From Methanomassiliicoccales archaeon (GTDB lineage Archaea > Thermoplasmatota > Thermoplasmata > Sysuiplasmatales > Sysuiplasmataceae): 12,209 nucleotides of DNA. The notes below the pieces were generated by a model. It was not told the DNA's origin. It did not search any database and worked only from the letters and a program-made list of their open reading frames with translations. The translations under genes and the position numbers were made by a program. Numbering within the stretch: the stretch's first letter is position 1; every line of letters begins with the position of its first letter. The DNA lies in contig DAHXLZ010000331.1 of NCBI GenBank assembly GCA_027365715.1, positions 1 through 12,209 of the forward strand, written 5' to 3'. Shown piece by piece: positions 5,937-11,960 of the stretch.

Positions 5937-6326
5937 TCACTGCTCGCGGTCGACTTGCACCATCTTTTCCCTGGAGTCGCAAATGGATTCCATGGCTTTC
6001 TCGAGCCTGTTCTGCCTGTTTATGGTATACGTTTTCATGATGTAACTTATTGCATCACTTACGGATACGAAGTATCCGCCTTTCACCATCTGCCCGAGCA
6101 AATCCATTTCAGCCGGAGCGAGGATAACCTTCACCTCTCCGCCGCATTCTTGATTTTCCTGTGAGCCGTCCTGCTCATTCTCTCCGTTCTCCTCGGAGAT
6201 GAATCGCCGGATAGACTCTCTGGCGAGATGTGACCTGCTGGCGAAGTCCGGGTGCGTGTCGAGGAATTCGTCTATGGTCCTTATCTCGTTGTCATCAAGG
6301 CGCAGAGATATCCGATTGTCCGCCAT
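5937..6326 (-). CDS. Tandem ribbon-helix-helix DNA-binding protein
   Basis: A 129-residue protein with two RHH-like units. The first (residues 4-45) has strand RISLRLDD, then helices through SRSHLARESIRRFI, a clear CopG/Arc-type pattern. An acidic, Asn/Gln/Glu-rich linker follows (45-64). The second unit (65-102) has strand VKVILAP, then PAEMDLLGQM and VSVSDAISYIMKTY. A charged helical tail ends the protein. RHH proteins bind DNA as dimers by inserting a two-stranded sheet into the major groove; two units in one chain could pair within the molecule. It is the first gene of a unit with the FtsZ-like GTPase, similar to haloarchaeal CdrS-ftsZ2, where an RHH protein controls division genes. The start is ATG at 6326 with GGAG 10 bases upstream and a strong TATA box at 6374-6386. 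Target and autoregulation are inference. Confidence 0.85.
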   Translation of the reverse strand: MADNRISLRLDDNEIRTIDEFLDTHPDFASRSHLARESIRRFISEENGENEQDGSQENQECGGEVKVILAPAEMDLLGQMVKGGYFVSVSDAISYIMKTYTINRQNRLEKAMESICDSREKMVQVDREQ

Positions 6327-6373
6327 TATGCTATACTCCTTCGGGTATTTGCAGGAGAAGGCTAATCAGTACA

Positions 6374-6386
6374 TTATATATAATAA
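6374..6386 (-). promoter_or_regulatory. Strong TATA box of the RHH/FtsZ-like unit
   Basis: The - strand reads TTATTATATATAA, the most TATA-like sequence in the window. It is about 50 bases before the ATG at 6326, giving an expected start of transcription near 6354 and a leader of about 27 bases carrying the GGAG. Confidence 0.72.
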
Positions 6387-6398
6387 TTTCGACTCTTG

Positions 6399-6417
6399 TC
6401 GTACGATGTATGACGAA
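6399..6417. promoter_or_regulatory. Candidate operator TCGTACGA ... ACGA next to the RHH promoter
   Basis: TCGTACGA (6399-6406) is a perfect 8-base palindrome, and a further ACGA lies at 6413-6416, so TCGT/ACGA half-sites recur. The site is about 13 bases upstream of the TATA box on the - strand, where a self-regulating RHH protein could bind. Short palindromes arise by chance; this is a hypothesis. Confidence 0.3.
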
Positions 6418-6552
6418 ATGTCAGCCAGCACTGTGTGTCTGGTCACAACATTGCACCGGGACCCGACTGTCGCGGCACCACCATACACACATTTCACTCA
6501 TAATGGGGTCGCCCATCGTAAATTCTCAGGCAAACGATCCTTGTTCTTGATT

Positions 6553-6565
6553 GTGGTGGAACCAC
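6553..6565 (-). repeat. Small hairpin past the surface-protein gene
   Basis: GTGGT-GGA-ACCAC forms a 5-base-pair stem with a tight loop, 24-36 bases beyond the stop at 6589 on the - strand. It might mark the 3' end of the surface-protein mRNA, but no T tract follows. Apart from this and the RHH promoter the 6327-6588 spacer shows nothing I can name. Confidence 0.25.
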
Positions 6566-6588
6566 CGACATCGTGGAATAATCACCGT

Positions 6589-8658
6589 CTATCTGCCTCT
6601 CCTGAACTTCAGTTTGCCTGAAAGCAGTAAAGTCATGAACACCGCCACAGAAGCGATGATTGCACCTGTTGTGACAGCCATAAACAAAAAAGTCGGCGCA
6701 TTCTTCCCGCTGACAGTCACGGGTTGTTTCGTTACATTGTTAACGTACACATAACCGACATACTTTGCGACGGTGTGATGTGAGTACCGCACCGTAAGTA
6801 CGATTTGATGCGGGCCATCGTGCACATAGCTGTGCTTTACATATTTACCGTAGGAAATTGATTGAGGACCAAAATACCACGAATAATTATCCACATTTGT
6901 TATGTTGCCGTTAATCATTGCAGTGAAGTAAACCGTCCCATTGTGGTGAATTTCGTTGAAGCTGACTACATCCCTGTTTCGAAATGACAGGACGTTACCG
7001 GCAGAGTTTCCCAGCGTCAACGCAGCTCCGTTATACGATGCTTCAGAAAGATAGCCGGTGCTTCCCTGCAGGACAGTGTAGTTCCACAGCAGATTACCGG
7101 CGCCTGAAAGCACCATGATGTCCGAATTAACGCCGTCTACCGGCACCACGATGTAACTGCCGAAGGCTGAAGGAGAAGGGCAGCTGTATTCCACATTAAC
7201 GGCGTAACTCCACATAACATATCCTGCCGAGTTGTTCGAACGGGAGAGATTGACCGCGAATGTTCCCTGACTGTCGGTGAATATCAATGAGTTGTGTGTG
7301 ATAAGCGGACTTGACGGAAAAATAGCAGAAGGGCCGAATGAATAATTGACTGCGAAGGATCCTGTTCTGGCATCGAGCACGGTGGCATATACCGCACCGT
7401 AAGAATGGGAACCTGAAGAGCCGCCGATGGTTGCCTGAGTAAAGTACACTTTACCGCCGGATACCGCAGGCGAGTCCAGCACAAGCCCGCTCACATCTCG
7501 CTTCCAGATGATGCTGGCGCTTGAGGTGCCTGAAACATTGATCGCTAAAAGTTCACCACCTTTCGTGGAGTTCACGCCGAAATAGAGCGTTCCATCGGAA
7601 TATGCCGGCGTTACACCATAACAGCTTCGATGCACATCATAATTCCAGTACAGGGAGCCGTCAGGTGCAACGTAATACAAACCGCCACTGTCATTGAGGA
7701 TGAAATAGCCGCGGGGGCCGAGCACCGGGGAGGACGTGATGTTTTGCGTGCTGAGATTCAGACTGTAAAGGACACTTCCGCTGGATCTGTTGAATCCAAA
7801 GACCATGCCGCTTCCCGTGGAAACTATGACACTGTTTCCAAAAACGAGTGGTGACGTAATCACATTTTTCATGCCGGGGACGGTGTGATTCCAAACAGAT
7901 TCGCCGAAACCGTTGAACGCAAACAGAGTTGCGTTGACATTGCCTGCCTGCCCTGATGCAAGGATATAGATCAGACCACCGGATTCTATCGGCTGAACGC
8001 CTGAACCACCATAAATCGATGATGGAAGACTCGCCATCCACGAGAGCCTGTCATATGGCGGGAGGACGGGTGTATTTGAGTAAAAGGGAATTGAGCCCGT
8101 ACCTGTAAATGAGCCGTGGAATTCCTGCACCGGATATGGATCTGATGGCGTGGGTGCAGGAGGATACAGCGGAGAGCTTCCGTTTGCATTCATGTACGAG
8201 TAGCTCCATGCAAATGAGGCTGAACCGTTCAGCGATACTCCGGCCGAGTTTGAAACTGATAAAATCCACGATTGCAATCCACTGTTCCATATCCAGAGTG
8301 ACCATTCGGGATTGTGTGTCGCATTATTGTTAAACACGTTACCAATTTCTTCTACATAAATTGTCGAATTGACGTAGCGCGTATAATTAAGCGACAGACC
8401 GAAGTAATTGGTTCCTGCGACTGTAATGTTGATAACAGAACCGTAATCAAGTGAAGAAAAATACCAGAAATAAGTTCCATTGGGGAAATAGAGCAGCATT
8501 CTGTTTCCCGGCTGCCCGGAAATTGAACTGCCACTGACTGATTTCATTAAGGATGCGTTGACCGGCCCGGCGGATGGTCCGATTACCGGCTGACTTGCTG
8601 TGAGGACAACAAAAATTATCACAATTGCCGCCACGGCATTCACGTAAGTTATCGCCAC
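6589..8658 (-). CDS. Secreted membrane-anchored beta-propeller (PQQ-like) surface protein with PKD-like domain
   Basis: A 689-residue predicted cell-surface protein. An N-terminal hydrophobic signal segment lies at residues 8-22. A domain at about 50-155 has Trp-rich strands (WSLWIWN, AWSYSY) that recall DUF4430. A Pro-rich linker follows (163-176). A long run of four-stranded repeats at about 210-565 (for example DSPAVSGGKVYF, LYWNYDV, LLWNYTV) is typical of PQQ-like/quinoprotein-type beta-propellers. A PKD-like domain with YSWYFG...HSYVHDGPHQIVLTV lies at about 585-640. A transmembrane helix (655-680) and the basic tail KLKFRRGR close it. About two dozen N-x-S/T sequons suggest heavy glycosylation. 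Only two cysteines exist, 346 and 493, both in the propeller. No enzyme active site is evident; adhesion, sensing or ligand binding is possible. The start is GTG at 8658 with GGAG 4 bases upstream. Confidence 0.82.
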   Translation of the reverse strand: MAITYVNAVAAIVIIFVVLTASQPVIGPSAGPVNASLMKSVSGSSISGQPGNRMLLYFPNGTYFWYFSSLDYGSVINITVAGTNYFGLSLNYTRYVNSTIYVEEIGNVFNNNATHNPEWSLWIWNSGLQSWILSVSNSAGVSLNGSASFAWSYSYMNANGSSPLYPPAPTPSDPYPVQEFHGSFTGTGSIPFYSNTPVLPPYDRLSWMASLPSSIYGGSGVQPIESGGLIYILASGQAGNVNATLFAFNGFGESVWNHTVPGMKNVITSPLVFGNSVIVSTGSGMVFGFNRSSGSVLYSLNLSTQNITSSPVLGPRGYFILNDSGGLYYVAPDGSLYWNYDVHRSCYGVTPAYSDGTLYFGVNSTKGGELLAINVSGTSSASIIWKRDVSGLVLDSPAVSGGKVYFTQATIGGSSGSHSYGAVYATVLDARTGSFAVNYSFGPSAIFPSSPLITHNSLIFTDSQGTFAVNLSRSNNSAGYVMWSYAVNVEYSCPSPSAFGSYIVVPVDGVNSDIMVLSGAGNLLWNYTVLQGSTGYLSEASYNGAALTLGNSAGNVLSFRNRDVVSFNEIHHNGTVYFTAMINGNITNVDNYSWYFGPQSISYGKYVKHSYVHDGPHQIVLTVRYSHHTVAKYVGYVYVNNVTKQPVTVSGKNAPTFLFMAVTTGAIIASVAVFMTLLLSGKLKFRRGR

Positions 8659-8680
8659 GGGACTCCATCAATCGAGCCAC

Positions 8681-8696
8681 TAATTCAAATTAACTC
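8681..8696 (-). promoter_or_regulatory. Promoter element of the surface-protein gene
   Basis: An A/T-rich block, on the - strand GTTAATTTGAATTA, lies 25-35 bases before the GTG at 8658. TAATT/AATTA (8681-8685, 8688-8692) make a small dyad within it. It suggests a short leader of under 10 bases. The gene could also be read through from the regulator gene 70 bases upstream. Confidence 0.4.
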
Positions 8697-8728
8697 AATC
8701 TACTCCTAACCGGGTTGCATAACAGGCA

Positions 8729-9334
8729 TCAGACAAGAGTGACAGATGCCGCAAAGACAGCCATTTCAGAAGAGATGGCGGTATTGCCTGAACTCATTAT
8801 AACAGCGTCGCCCTCATTTGCCTGTAAAGCGTTGAATACCACATTATCGAGTTCTCTGTCGATCACCTGTTTCATTTCAGGAGGAAGATACAGGCGGCCA
8901 TTTCTTACAATCATCGTTATCGCGCCTGCACCGCCGTTCCTGACAGCTTCGTCCCTCTGCCTGATGCCGTTAGACACACGTTCTGATGCAGATCTGACTA
9001 CAGCCACGCTTGAATGTCGTGACAGGGAGAAGCTGCAGTCGCCTATCGGCATTGTCATTATCGGCGACTCTGAAATAACGCTTTTCCCCTTCTTTGTCAG
9101 GACAATGCCGGAATTGTTTCTTGCAATGAGCGATTTCGTTTCCAGTTCATCGAGCAATGTTCTGATGCTCCCCTCGCCAATGCCCAGCTCATTCGCAAGT
9201 CTTGCCCTGCCGGTCCTTCCAGCATTGTTGATCAGCACAAGTGCCTTAAAATAATGAAAAGGGCCAAACTTCCTTCCTGGCCCTTTGTCCGACTTGCCAC
9301 CCATGGAAAGCAGTTCAGAAAACCGATATCTCAT
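8729..9334 (-). CDS. Winged-helix transcriptional regulator, DUF4443-like C-terminal domain
   Basis: A 201-residue probable regulator. Residues about 25-85 form a winged helix: KALVLINNAG, then GRARLANELGIGEGSIRTLLDELETKSLI (positioning and recognition helices) and the wing IVLTKKGKSVI. The C-terminal part (about 95-200) resembles DUF4443, an archaeal domain of unknown ligand that ends in a GDAVIMSSG...MAVFAASVTL-type segment; the name is from memory. The start ATG at 9334 overlaps the 3' end of mat by 20 bases; ATG at 9304 (MGGKSDK) is an alternative, but neither has a clean ribosome-binding site, and translation may depend on that of mat. The location behind mat suggests it may respond to SAM or methionine status, or simply be co-expressed; the sequence alone does not show a ligand. 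Confidence 0.78.
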   Translation of the reverse strand: MRYRFSELLSMGGKSDKGPGRKFGPFHYFKALVLINNAGRTGRARLANELGIGEGSIRTLLDELETKSLIARNNSGIVLTKKGKSVISESPIMTMPIGDCSFSLSRHSSVAVVRSASERVSNGIRQRDEAVRNGGAGAITMIVRNGRLYLPPEMKQVIDRELDNVVFNALQANEGDAVIMSSGNTAISSEMAVFAASVTLV

Positions 9335-10514
9335 CCCTTATTACTCTCTGTGTGACATACTTATCTGTATTGTCCAGATACTCGGCAAGAATACTTTCAG
9401 CCTCGCTTGACCATTTGCTGATTCTGACGCCGTCACTCAGTATCAGATCAACATTGCTGGAGAGAGGCTCCGAAACAGGCTTGCCAATCTGCGAAAGTAT
9501 TCTGACATTGGCTTCGAGCACATCGCCGCCTGCGATCTCGTATATCTTCGAGGCGACCTGATTGGAAAGCAGGTTGTATATCTTTCCGACATGTGTGACT
9601 GGATTCTTGCCTGCTGCGGCTTCCAGACTCATGGGTCTGAACGGTGTAATCAGACCATTCACCCTGTTGCCCCTTCCTACCGAGCCGTCGTCTCCGTTTT
9701 CCATTGAAAGGCCGGTAACGGTGTTGTAATAGATTCCACTTTCATAATCGTCCGCGGTGTTGATATAGACTGTTACTTCACGCGTGGTAAAGCGGGATGC
9801 AAAATCCACTATCTTCTCACGCATTTCTTCCTTAATGCTCACGTAATGATCCCTGTCGTGGATGTGCTTACCGACCATTGCAACAGCACAAGTTACGGCT
9901 ATCTTGTCTCCCCTTCTCGAGGTCATCACTTTGACATCCTTTCCGGATTGAGGTATGAGCTTCTTCAGTCCGTCATTGATGTATTTCTCGGTTTCAAGCG
10001 TAATCCGTTCCGACTCTGTAAAAGGAGCGAAACCAACGCCGAAACTGGTATCGTTGGCCAGAAGTTTTTGTGTTTCGTAAACACCCCTGAGGTCTATTGA
10101 ACCCGGTCCTATCCTGGTAGCAAGGGTGACGTCTTTATCCGCATCCAGCTCTTTGAATGTACTTTTGAGATAATTTCTCGCGGCCTCTTCTGCAATCTCC
10201 CTGACAGGGACCGCATTCCCGTTAACCATAGCTGTGGCCCTTCCGACAAGAAGAATGTAAATCGGTTCTGTAATTACGCCGCCCCCGAAAGATGGAGTCG
10301 CCTGTCCACCGACTATTTGACACTCATCCGTGTTGTGATGGAGAACCCTGTTGTAATGTTTCAGGTAGTACCGGCTCAACGCCCTGCTTACCTGTTCAGA
10401 TATGCCATCAGCGACGCTGTCCGGGTGACCAATACCCTTCCGTTCTACCATCTCTGTATCCTTTTTCTCGAGAGGTTCGGATTTCAGATCTCTGACTGTA
10501 ATATTCTTAGCCAA
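9315..10514 (-). CDS. mat: S-adenosylmethionine synthetase, archaeal type
   Basis: A 399-residue archaeal methionine adenosyltransferase (COG1812), the usual length of about 400. It makes S-adenosylmethionine from methionine and ATP. Visible motifs: [18 protein letters not shown] (residues 23-40), containing the ATP-site [25 protein letters not shown] (59-79); then [14 protein letters not shown], a [34 protein letters not shown] segment, and [22 protein letters not shown], all characteristic of the archaeal family. The archaeal enzyme is very divergent from bacterial MetK. The start is TTG at 10514, with AAGGAG 8 bases upstream and a TATA-like block near 10579-10589. The regulator gene overlaps its 3' end. 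A perfect dyad overlaps its promoter. Confidence 0.95.
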   Translation of the reverse strand: MAKNITVRDLKSEPLEKKDTEMVERKGIGHPDSVADGISEQVSRALSRYYLKHYNRVLHHNTDECQIVGGQATPSFGGGVITEPIYILLVGRATAMVNGNAVPVREIAEEAARNYLKSTFKELDADKDVTLATRIGPGSIDLRGVYETQKLLANDTSFGVGFAPFTESERITLETEKYINDGLKKLIPQSGKDVKVMTSRRGDKIAVTCAVAMVGKHIHDRDHYVSIKEEMREKIVDFASRFTTREVTVYINTADDYESGIYYNTVTGLSMENGDDGSVGRGNRVNGLITPFRPMSLEAAAGKNPVTHVGKIYNLLSNQVASKIYEIAGGDVLEANVRILSQIGKPVSEPLSSNVDLILSDGVRISKWSSEAESILAEYLDNTDKYVTQRVIRDEISVF

Positions 10515-10578
10515 ATTACTAACTCCTTGTGCACTCGCTGAGCGTTTGGATATTTTAGTGGTTAATATCTGTTTGGCT

Positions 10579-10600
10579 TAAATATATTCCAGATGGAATA
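10579..10600 (-). promoter_or_regulatory. mat promoter with overlapping 7+7 inverted repeat
   Basis: The TATA-like element on the - strand is AATATATTTAA (10579-10589). A perfect dyad TATTCCA-GA-TGGAATA spans 10585-10600 and overlaps the upstream (BRE) side of that TATA element. A protein bound here would compete with TBP/TFB. Expected transcription start is near 10555, leaving a leader of about 40 bases with AAGGAG. A second A/T block near 10550-10557 is an alternative TATA. The dyad is 34-49 bases past the RNase Z stop and could alternatively be its 3' hairpin, but the loop is only 2 bases and no T tract follows. Confidence 0.5.
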
Positions 10601-10634
10601 ACCCGCTCATCAACAGGACTCAGAGGCAACTGTT

Positions 10635-11543
10635 TCATTTAACGACCGGGTGCACTAGAAAGTCCCTGGCAACGAAGGTTGCGGGAAAAATCGATCTCGC
10701 CTGTTCCCTCAGTACACGTGAATCGTCATACCTGCCACCGATATGAGTCAGGTAAAGCCTTCCCGCATCAGCCTGTTTTGCAGTGAGCGCTGCCTCCACA
10801 CATGTTGAGTGCTTTGTGTCACGGGCCTTTGATATGAGGCTTTCATCAAAAGTGGAATCGAAAATAAGGACGCTCACACATTTCATCAGTGCCGTAATTC
10901 GTGCCGTAGGTCTTGTATCTACAGCATAACCCACCGAGGGCCCCGCCCGTGGTGGCCCCATTACCATTCCGGAAGTGATGCGTTTTCCCCTAGCTGTGAC
11001 AGATGAACCTTTCTGCAGCCTGCCGAACAAAGGACCAGGGGGGACGCCGAGCTTACTCGCTTTTCCAGGATAGAAACGTCCTGGTCTGTCCTTTTCCTGG
11101 AGCCTGAATGCGAGTGATGGCACATTGTGTTTTGAGGCAACAGCCTTGAGTGTAAACTTTCCGGCATCAAAAATGGACTGCCTGTTTCCAGGCATTTCAA
11201 CAGTTCTGACAGGGAATGTGTTGTTCAGCAGCCCGCTTTTTAGCAGCCCATTCAGAAAATGAGTTAACCCTTCAGGACCGAAAAACGTCAGCTCTTCCTT
11301 CCTGCCTGAAAATTGCATTGACTGTATCAGGCCGGGTATCCCAAGTATGTGATCACCATGAAAGTGGGAGAGTGCCAGCCACCTTACCTTCATGTAGGAA
11401 CGACCGGAAATCATCAGCTGCCTCTGAGTTCCTTCTCCGCAGTCAAAGAGAAGAATCCTGTCATCGAGTATCACAGCGGTGGATGACACATTACGTTTCC
11501 TGGAAGGCATGGTAGCTCCGGTTCCAAGAAAAAGCAATTCCAT
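10635..11543 (-). CDS. rnz: Ribonuclease Z (tRNA 3' processing endonuclease)
   Basis: A 302-residue metallo-beta-lactamase-fold protein, the normal length of the short RNase Z form. It cuts tRNA precursors after the discriminator base. Motifs: MELLFLGTGA at the start, FDCGEGTQRQL (33-43), the zinc motif SHFHGDHILGIPGL (59-72), His139, the exosite-adjacent KASKLGVPPGPLFGRLQKG (161-179), Asp209 in AVDTRP, HSTCVEAA (245-252) and His267 in THIGGRY. The usual SGDTRP is AVDTRP here. ATG at 11543 is preferred because the family begins MELxFLGTGA; in-frame ATG 11552 and GTG 11558 would add 3 or 5 residues. It follows the small zinc-binding gene by 52 bases and is probably co-transcribed with it. Because tRNA-Leu here already encodes CCA, cleavage must be handled as in other CCA-encoding species. 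Confidence 0.94.
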   Translation of the reverse strand: MELLFLGTGATMPSRKRNVSSTAVILDDRILLFDCGEGTQRQLMISGRSYMKVRWLALSHFHGDHILGIPGLIQSMQFSGRKEELTFFGPEGLTHFLNGLLKSGLLNNTFPVRTVEMPGNRQSIFDAGKFTLKAVASKHNVPSLAFRLQEKDRPGRFYPGKASKLGVPPGPLFGRLQKGSSVTARGKRITSGMVMGPPRAGPSVGYAVDTRPTARITALMKCVSVLIFDSTFDESLISKARDTKHSTCVEAALTAKQADAGRLYLTHIGGRYDDSRVLREQARSIFPATFVARDFLVHPVVK

Positions 11544-11595
11544 AATATTCATCCACACTGTTTACCAGAACGGCCGATGCATTCCTGTTTTCAGA

Positions 11596-11820
11596 TCACC
11601 ATGCAAGTCTGTCGAGCTCCCGGTCTGACCTGGTAGCCTTTTTGAACTCCTTGTAATGGTTCTTGCAGAGGTGTGCCCTTCCGCCGGTACTGCTTCCCAA
11701 CGAAAACTTGGCCTTTCCAGTTGCCTCTTTTGCTGACACAGACTTAATCGCAATTTCCCTGCATTCTGCTACTGAACATGATTCTGCCGAGCCCTTTCTA
11801 AGTGCGTGCCTTTCTGCCAT
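11596..11820 (-). CDS. Small probable zinc-binding protein of unknown function
   Basis: A 74-residue, basic, soluble protein. Cys15-x4-Cys20 near the N-terminus and Cys52-x2-His55 (HLCKNHYKEFKK) could form one metal site, as in small zinc fingers. The C-terminus is rich in Lys, Arg and Asp. I do not recognise a named family; similar short C..C..CxxH proteins occur next to RNA-processing genes in archaea, which is only a general impression. The start is ATG at 11820. TTTATAAAT lies 24-32 bases upstream, so the mRNA is probably leaderless or nearly so; no strong ribosome-binding site is present. It leads a unit with RNase Z, suggesting a role in RNA handling or translation, though this is inference from position. 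Confidence 0.72.
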   Translation of the reverse strand: MAERHALRKGSAESCSVAECREIAIKSVSAKEATGKAKFSLGSSTGGRAHLCKNHYKEFKKATRSDRELDRLAW

Positions 11821-11843
11821 TGACCTGTCAACATGAATTCACA

Positions 11844-11852
11844 TTTATAAAT
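11844..11852 (-). promoter_or_regulatory. TATA box of the zinc-protein/rnz unit
   Basis: On the - strand it reads ATTTATAAA, a very good archaeal TATA box centred about 28 bases before the ATG at 11820. This spacing predicts transcription starting at or within a few bases of the start codon. Confidence 0.65.
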
Positions 11853-11893
11853 TGATGCAGTGGGAACCGACTCTCCAGGAATAGATTCATCGT

Positions 11894-11921
11894 ATCGGCA
11901 CCTGCCTGATAAGGTTTAATA
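11894..11921 (+). promoter_or_regulatory. rpe promoter with imperfect inverted repeat
   Basis: AAGGTTTAATA (11911-11921) fits a BRE plus TATA element, about 45 bases before the ATG at 11961, giving a leader of about 20 bases with GGAG. Directly upstream, ATCGGCA-CC-TGCCTGAT (11894-11910) is an inverted repeat interrupted by one extra base. It may be an operator or chance. Confidence 0.45.
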
Positions 11922-11960
11922 CAGAGATCGTTTCATCCACAAACACGGAGCAGCGGAAGC

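Noticed and set aside
6199..6621. A 140-codon open frame on the + strand crossing the RHH gene start and promoter.
   Set aside because: It overlaps the well-supported RHH gene and its TATA box, and its translation has no recognisable domain.
8715..9254. A 179-codon open frame on the + strand.
   Set aside because: Antisense to the winged-helix regulator, whose frame has a clear HTH pattern; the + strand product is a low-complexity shadow.
10585..10600. Reading the dyad near mat as an RNase Z terminator.
   Set aside because: The loop would be only 2 bases and no T tract follows on the - strand; overlap with the mat TATA element makes an operator more likely.
11544..11558. The GTG start at 11558 for RNase Z.
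   Set aside because: It adds only MWMNI before MELLFLGTGA; the family starts at MELxFLGTGA and 11543 has a usable GGATGA 5 bases upstream. It cannot be ruled out.
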